Positions 62,820-64,000 of a stretch of 64,000 nt of DNA are shown here, one piece after another. Every line of letters starts with the position of its first letter. The stretch's first letter is position 1. This DNA is from Hetaerina americana (Eukaryota; Arthropoda; Insecta; Odonata; Calopterygidae), in contig JAKTNV010000079.1 of assembly GCA_022747635.1 (NCBI GenBank), positions 124,001 through 188,000 on the forward strand, in the 5' to 3' direction. The notes beneath the pieces are model-generated. The model searched no databases, was not told the DNA's origin, and worked only from the letters and a program-made list of their open reading frames with translations. The translations under genes were made by a program, and so were the position numbers.

Positions 62820-63030
62820 ATCATATTAAAAAGTCATTATCTAAAACCTGTCAGTCTCATGTCTCAAGCATTGATGTTGTCAAAATCAAATCTTTGGGTA
62901 TTGTATAATTTTGCAGCATTATTATGTTAAGTAGCTGGCTGTGTTAACTTACAATGATATTAATATGTGGCACTTGCCTTTACAGATCATAAGACTTCAG
63001 GACAAGATCAAGAAACTCAAGGCAGTATAG
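35737..63030 (+). CDS. VARS2: Valyl-tRNA synthetase, mitochondrial type, 18 exons
   Basis: Exons: 35737-35875, 35981-36197, 36277-36523, 36619-36847, 41144-41323, 41905-42029, 42639-42784, 43960-44076, 44775-45021, 47295-47417, 49584-49691, 49913-50072, 53715-54013, 57686-57928, 59237-59354, 59812-59984, 61744-61896, 62986-63030. Phases agree at all junctions; 1022 aa (human VARS2 about 1063). [13 protein letters not shown] gives the HIGH motif as HLGH at 103-106. [13 protein letters not shown] follows. The editing domain includes [26 protein letters not shown] and [11 protein letters not shown] precede KMSKS at 605-609. An anticodon-binding domain (exons 13-14) and a lysine-rich coiled-coil C-terminus (exons 17-18) complete it. 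It charges tRNA-Val and edits Thr-tRNA-Val. There is no GST-like N-terminal extension; residues 1-46 could be a targeting peptide. The first ATG of the frame is 35737, a second is at 35746. The 42639 acceptor has a poor pyrimidine tract. Confidence 0.95.
37130..37330 (-). mobile_element. Mariner-like transposase remnant in VARS2 intron 4
   Basis: The minus strand reads [20 protein letters not shown] at about 37250-37315, the first catalytic-Asp motif of a mariner-like transposase (usual form GDEAWISYV), followed by broken frames. No terminal repeats were found. The flanks to about 37900 may belong to the same dead copy. Confidence 0.5.
38165..38270 (+). mobile_element. tRNA-derived SINE, left part, split by an RTE-like LINE
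   Basis: A box-A-like TGGTGCCTTGGCTAAGG and box B GGTTCTAATTCC precede a body matching the SINE at 30265. The match stops at about 38270, where RTE sequence begins, and resumes at about 39706. Confidence 0.65.
38271..38360 (+). mobile_element. RTE-like LINE, left part of copy split by a LINE 3' end
   Basis: Frames give NGESRW, then GQC..EVQG-type sequence equivalent to [11 protein letters not shown] in the RT domain. The copy is cut at 38360 by another element and continues at 38808. Confidence 0.6.
38361..38807 (+). mobile_element. 3' end of a jockey/CR1-like LINE inserted in RTE
   Basis: The segment shares CAATCAG-ATCATAATAGTA, TTAAAAACATT and a terminal CCTAACACCCCCNNCCACACGC...GGCGG block with 55680-56025, ending in GTAGATGTA. 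It interrupts the RTE reading frame between equivalents of QGYPLS and LSPVLFNLY. The flanking repeats CATTATCATGGTTC (38348-38360 region) and CATTATCACCGGTTC (from 38808) look like a target duplication. Confidence 0.7.
38808..39705 (+). mobile_element. RTE-like LINE, RT C-terminal half to 3' end
   Basis: The frame at 38808-39043 reads [16 protein letters not shown], then [20 protein letters not shown], where active copies have FADDQA: the catalytic aspartates are lost. The [14 protein letters not shown] block follows. Later frames with stops give [20 protein letters not shown] and [12 protein letters not shown]. The copy ends at about 39705, after which the interrupted SINE resumes. Confidence 0.75.
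39706..39925 (+). mobile_element. tRNA-derived SINE, right part
   Basis: The sequence continues the repeat left at 38270: TCTCTTTGGGGTGC, then a GGCGTTAAA stretch and the tail TAATAACTACTTCTACTAC, parallel to the SINE at 30265-30612. Confidence 0.65.
39926..41143. other. VARS2 intron 4, right end, nothing recognised
   Basis: AT-rich, no element motif seen. Other VARS2 introns without recognised content are 41324-41904, 42030-42638, 42785-43959, 47418-49394, 57929-59236 and 59355-59811; the same applies to them. Confidence 0.5.
44395..44515 (+). mobile_element. Possible decayed tRNA-derived SINE in VARS2 intron 8
   Basis: GGTAGCTGCCTAAAGCCG followed by TGTTAAAATCCC resembles a box A/box B pair, and the next bases (GGCATGGGCACTGTACATAA) look like a SINE body. 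It is a single degenerate copy with no clear relative in the window. Confidence 0.3.
45640..46470 (-). mobile_element. Jockey/CR1-like LINE fragment with YADD box
   Basis: The minus strand in shifting frames gives [11 protein letters not shown], then [20 protein letters not shown] and SLYADDAN (46081-46105 region), the RT block before the active site and the catalytic YADD itself. Stops and frameshifts elsewhere make the copy dead. It lies in VARS2 intron 9 opposite to the gene. Confidence 0.75.
49395..49448. repeat. Near-perfect palindrome, 26-bp arms
   Basis: Arms 49395-49420 and 49423-49448 are reverse complements with one mismatch (perfect for the inner 20 bp, AGGATAATATACAATTCTTA), separated by GT. 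It lies about 135 bp before the acceptor of VARS2 exon 11. In RNA it would form a stable hairpin close to the splice site. It may be a short foldback element. Confidence 0.85.
50120..50803 (+). mobile_element. RTE-like LINE 5' region and endonuclease start
   Basis: GC-richer leader sequence leads into a frame at about 50690-50800 reading [24 protein letters not shown] split over degenerate codons, the first strand of an AP-like endonuclease. The frame is cut at about 50803 by a mariner and resumes at 51800. This is the most complete 5' end of the family in the window. Confidence 0.7.
50804..51799 (-). mobile_element. Mariner, right TIR present, left end truncated, nested in RTE
   Basis: The minus strand encodes a mariner transposase from about 51619 ([20 protein letters not shown]) through [20 protein letters not shown], the first catalytic motif [28 protein letters not shown] and [10 protein letters not shown] to [16 protein letters not shown], where it ends. 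The third catalytic Asp is gone, and stops occur in the N-terminal third. The end at 51799 (CGAGGGTGGTCCCATAGGTA read inward) is followed by TA; no matching left repeat remains. Flanking sequence is one RTE copy. Confidence 0.85.
51800..52194 (+). mobile_element. RTE-like LINE, endonuclease domain
   Basis: The frame continues the copy at 50120: [20 protein letters not shown], then [11 protein letters not shown] (the conserved GDFN-type motif), [18 protein letters not shown] followed by a stop, [20 protein letters not shown] and [10 protein letters not shown]. Stops in the frame mark it as dead. It is interrupted at 52194 by a palindromic insertion. Confidence 0.85.
52211..52404. mobile_element. 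Small palindromic Penelope-derived insertion with 17-bp target duplication
   Basis: The 194-bp insertion is flanked by TCATTATGAAGTGTCCA at 52194-52210 and again at 52405-52421. Removing insertion and one repeat restores the RTE sequence. The body is two inverted arms (52211-52298 and 52302 to about 52373) around the loop AAC. The right arm lacks a 17-bp segment present in the left, and a 30-bp unpaired tail follows. Both arms contain GACCCGGTGGGAAACCCGAG and a hammerhead-like core, features I associate with 3' ends of Penelope-like elements. It has no coding capacity. Confidence 0.85.
52251..52293 (-). ncRNA. Hammerhead-ribozyme-like motif, small palindrome
   Basis: Minus strand: helix I CACC/GGTG, core CTGAAGA, one extra C, helix II GATGGC/GCCTTC with one mismatch and a 7-nt loop, GAAA, then the minimal palindrome ACGT giving helix III, and cleavage triplet GTC. 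The right-arm counterpart (about 52305-52329) has lost helix II. The layout, including the extra base before helix II, is the same as in the 26644 motif. Confidence 0.6.
52422..53480 (+). mobile_element. RTE-like LINE, linker to mid-RT
   Basis: This part continues the copy after the palindrome: the basic linker ([17 protein letters not shown] in a broken frame), then RT from about 53080 with [40 protein letters not shown] and [13 protein letters not shown], the first RT catalytic motif with its Asp. It breaks off at about 53480, before the FADD box. Together with 50120-52194 it is the longest RTE copy in the window. Confidence 0.85.
54466..55660 (-). mobile_element. Jockey/CR1-like LINE, RT C-terminal half and 3' end
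   Basis: The minus strand gives [17 protein letters not shown], then [20 protein letters not shown] and [12 protein letters not shown], the region just after the RT catalytic box, then broken frames ending in a 3' block with CTAGCGGTGGCTTGCAGGGT near 54480-54515. That block is a relative of the 3' ends at 38807 and 56025. It lies in VARS2 intron 13. Confidence 0.75.
55680..56025 (+). mobile_element. Jockey/CR1-like LINE 3' end, opposite orientation
   Basis: Shares blocks with 38361-38807, including AATCAGAGATCATAATAGTA, TTAAAAACATTGAATTTACA and the terminal CCTAACACCCCCTGGCACAC with GGCGGTTTGCGGGGTAT, ending in GTAGATGTAGATG. It splits the minus-strand LINE whose parts lie on both sides (54466-55660 and 56030-56240). 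Confidence 0.7.
56030..56240 (-). mobile_element. Jockey/CR1-like LINE, RT N-terminal block
   Basis: The minus-strand frame reads [20 protein letters not shown], then [19 protein letters not shown], the conserved start of jockey-like reverse transcriptases (usual form SNYRPISLTS). It lies upstream, in element orientation, of the RT part at 54466-55660. Confidence 0.75.
56637..57526 (-). mobile_element. Mariner deletion derivative, 890 bp
   Basis: Inverted ends CAGGGCCCGTACAATAAGTA (56637) and, read inward from 57526, CAGGGTCCGTACAATAAGTA, each next to TA, bound the element. The minus strand encodes a mariner N-terminal part ([28 protein letters not shown]) and the very C-terminus ([25 protein letters not shown], stop). 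Everything between, including the catalytic aspartates, is deleted. It lies in VARS2 intron 13. Confidence 0.88.
60550..60760 (-). mobile_element. Mariner-like transposase fragment in VARS2 intron 16
   Basis: The minus-strand frame reads [20 protein letters not shown], then [16 protein letters not shown], matching the third catalytic-Asp region of mariner-like transposases (usual form PPYSPDLAPSDFFLF). No terminal repeats were found. Sequence up to about 61130 may be more of the same copy. Confidence 0.6.
62539..62817. repeat. Compound (TA)n/(CA)n/(ATGT)n microsatellite
   Basis: About 280 bp of nearly pure TA repeats with short internal ATGT and CACA blocks, in the last intron of VARS2. The frames of repeated Tyr-Ile across it are artefacts of the repeat. 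Confidence 0.98.
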
Positions 63031-63157
63031 AAAATGGATACATATTGTTTTTCATTGCCATTCATGGTATCTCATCAAGCAAATTCTTTCTAGTCTGCAG
63101 TTGTTCTAAAACATGAGTCGAAATATATGCTAAGATTTGTATATAATGTAATTTATA

Positions 63158-63163
63158 AATAAA
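63158..63163 (+). terminator. PolyA signal of VARS2
   Basis: AATAAA lies 128 bp after the stop codon at 63028-63030 in an AT-rich 3' untranslated region. Confidence 0.75.
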
Positions 63164-63189
63164 ATTTTTATGTTTTTATCATAACAGAC

Positions 63190-63780
63190 AAAAGTTTCTT
63201 TCACATGCTTTCAATCATTAAGTATTTGTGCATATCATGGAATGAAATGTAAAAATTTATGAACAAATAGCATTGGAAAATCCTTGAGAGTGGCTGGCAT
63301 CAAATCATGAAGTGATTTAATTCTCATTTATTACTGGATAATACATGATAATTGTAATGCAATTACTCTACTGTCCATGGTTCAGACACTGTGTCACTTT
63401 TACAAAGCAAGTAGTATCCCATATACCAAGTCTTGTATGTTACAAGGAGTGACAATGAGAGAGCTGATAAGGGAAGGGGGAGGTAATTTGAAAGGGAAAG
63501 AGAAGAATGTCATGAATAAATGAGAGGATAAACATATTCTCCCCCCACTATCCACATACCCTAGTGATGATATATCCACCTCCAGATGGATCTAAGTCAG
63601 TTTGTAGTTTGAGCGGTTTACTTTCCACCTATAACATGGTGTTGGTGGCATTCTACTATCTCATTCTTCAACCTTGCATATTTACAGTATTATTCCCTTT
63701 CATATCCTTAATGCTGCCACTTTCCTGCTCCCCTCCCCTTGACCCCCAACTCCCCTCATTTTATTTTCAATCCTCAAATC
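63190..63780. other. Intergenic sequence after VARS2, nothing recognised
   Basis: AT-rich then pyrimidine-rich; the frame at 63564-63821 has no recognisable domain. Confidence 0.5.
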
Positions 63781-63786
63781 ATAGTA

Positions 63787-64000
63787 CTAGGGTCGCGGTA
63801 GTCCAGTGGGTAGAGCGTTGAACTGCTGACTGGAGGGTCCCAGGTTCGATTCCCGGGCAAGGCACTCTGGGCACCTGTAGCTGCACCCAAACTGAAGTGA
63901 TTTTTCGGGTACCAGGTCTTCCTGGGAAACCATAACCGGCACAGGGAAAGGAACTTGGCCCCCTACCCTGATGTATGAATTTTCACACGCCATATAGGCC
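63787..64000 (+). mobile_element. tRNA-derived SINE, runs off the window
   Basis: The head GGGTCGCGGTAGTCCAGTGG carries box A, and CCAGGTTCGATTCCCGGGC carries an excellent box B with a paired T-arm. The bases after it (AAGGCACTCTGGGC) do not complete an acceptor stem, so this is a SINE head rather than a tRNA gene. The body (GTGATTTTTCGGGTACCAGG, TCTTCCTGGGAAACC) recurs at 10070-10215 on the other strand. Confidence 0.75.

Noticed and set aside
62457..62908. Repeated Tyr-Ile open frames
   Set aside because: They are translations of the TA microsatellite in several frames and both strands.
63787..63862. A functional tRNA gene
   Set aside because: Box A and box B are good, but the 3' side does not pair with the acceptor stem and the sequence runs on into a repeat body shared with 10070-10215.

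Overview
The window looks like a piece of arthropod nuclear genome, most likely an insect. It is AT-rich, has spliced genes with GT-AG introns, and is packed with mariner, RTE-like and jockey/CR1-like LINE, Penelope-like and tRNA-derived SINE copies. I cannot name the species. Three protein-coding genes can be assembled exon by exon, with reading frame kept across every junction.

Layout. 1-15500: no host gene recognised; decayed RTE-like LINE fragments (mostly minus strand), a mariner with near-perfect ends (8804-9939), a second mariner nested in an RTE copy (11423-12312) and a SINE. 15540-16025: GC-rich island with good splice donors, possibly a promoter and untranslated exon. 18759-33220 (+): nine-exon gene for a secreted 415-residue protein with an N-glycosylation-rich leader, a six-cysteine clip-like module and two CUB-like domains. 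33719-35594 (-): six-exon gene for prostaglandin E synthase 2 (399 aa), converging on the CUB gene. 35737-63030 (+): eighteen-exon gene for valyl-tRNA synthetase of the mitochondrial (VARS2) type (1022 aa), head-to-head with PTGES2 with 142 bp between the start codons. 63158-64000: polyA signal, then a tRNA-derived SINE at the right edge.

The introns of the CUB and VARS2 genes carry most of the mobile DNA. RTE-like LINEs occur as at least eight fragments, all broken. Several are targets for other elements: mariners at 11423 and 50804, a Penelope-derived palindrome at 52211 and a LINE 3' end at 38361.

The most interesting structures are two independent palindromic Penelope-like insertions (26597-27917 and 52211-52404). 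Each carries hammerhead-ribozyme-like motifs with a self-complementary helix III, and each is flanked by a 12-17 bp direct repeat. The larger one keeps a GIY-YIG endonuclease ORF.

All calls come from reading the sequence and recalling family motifs. No database search was run.
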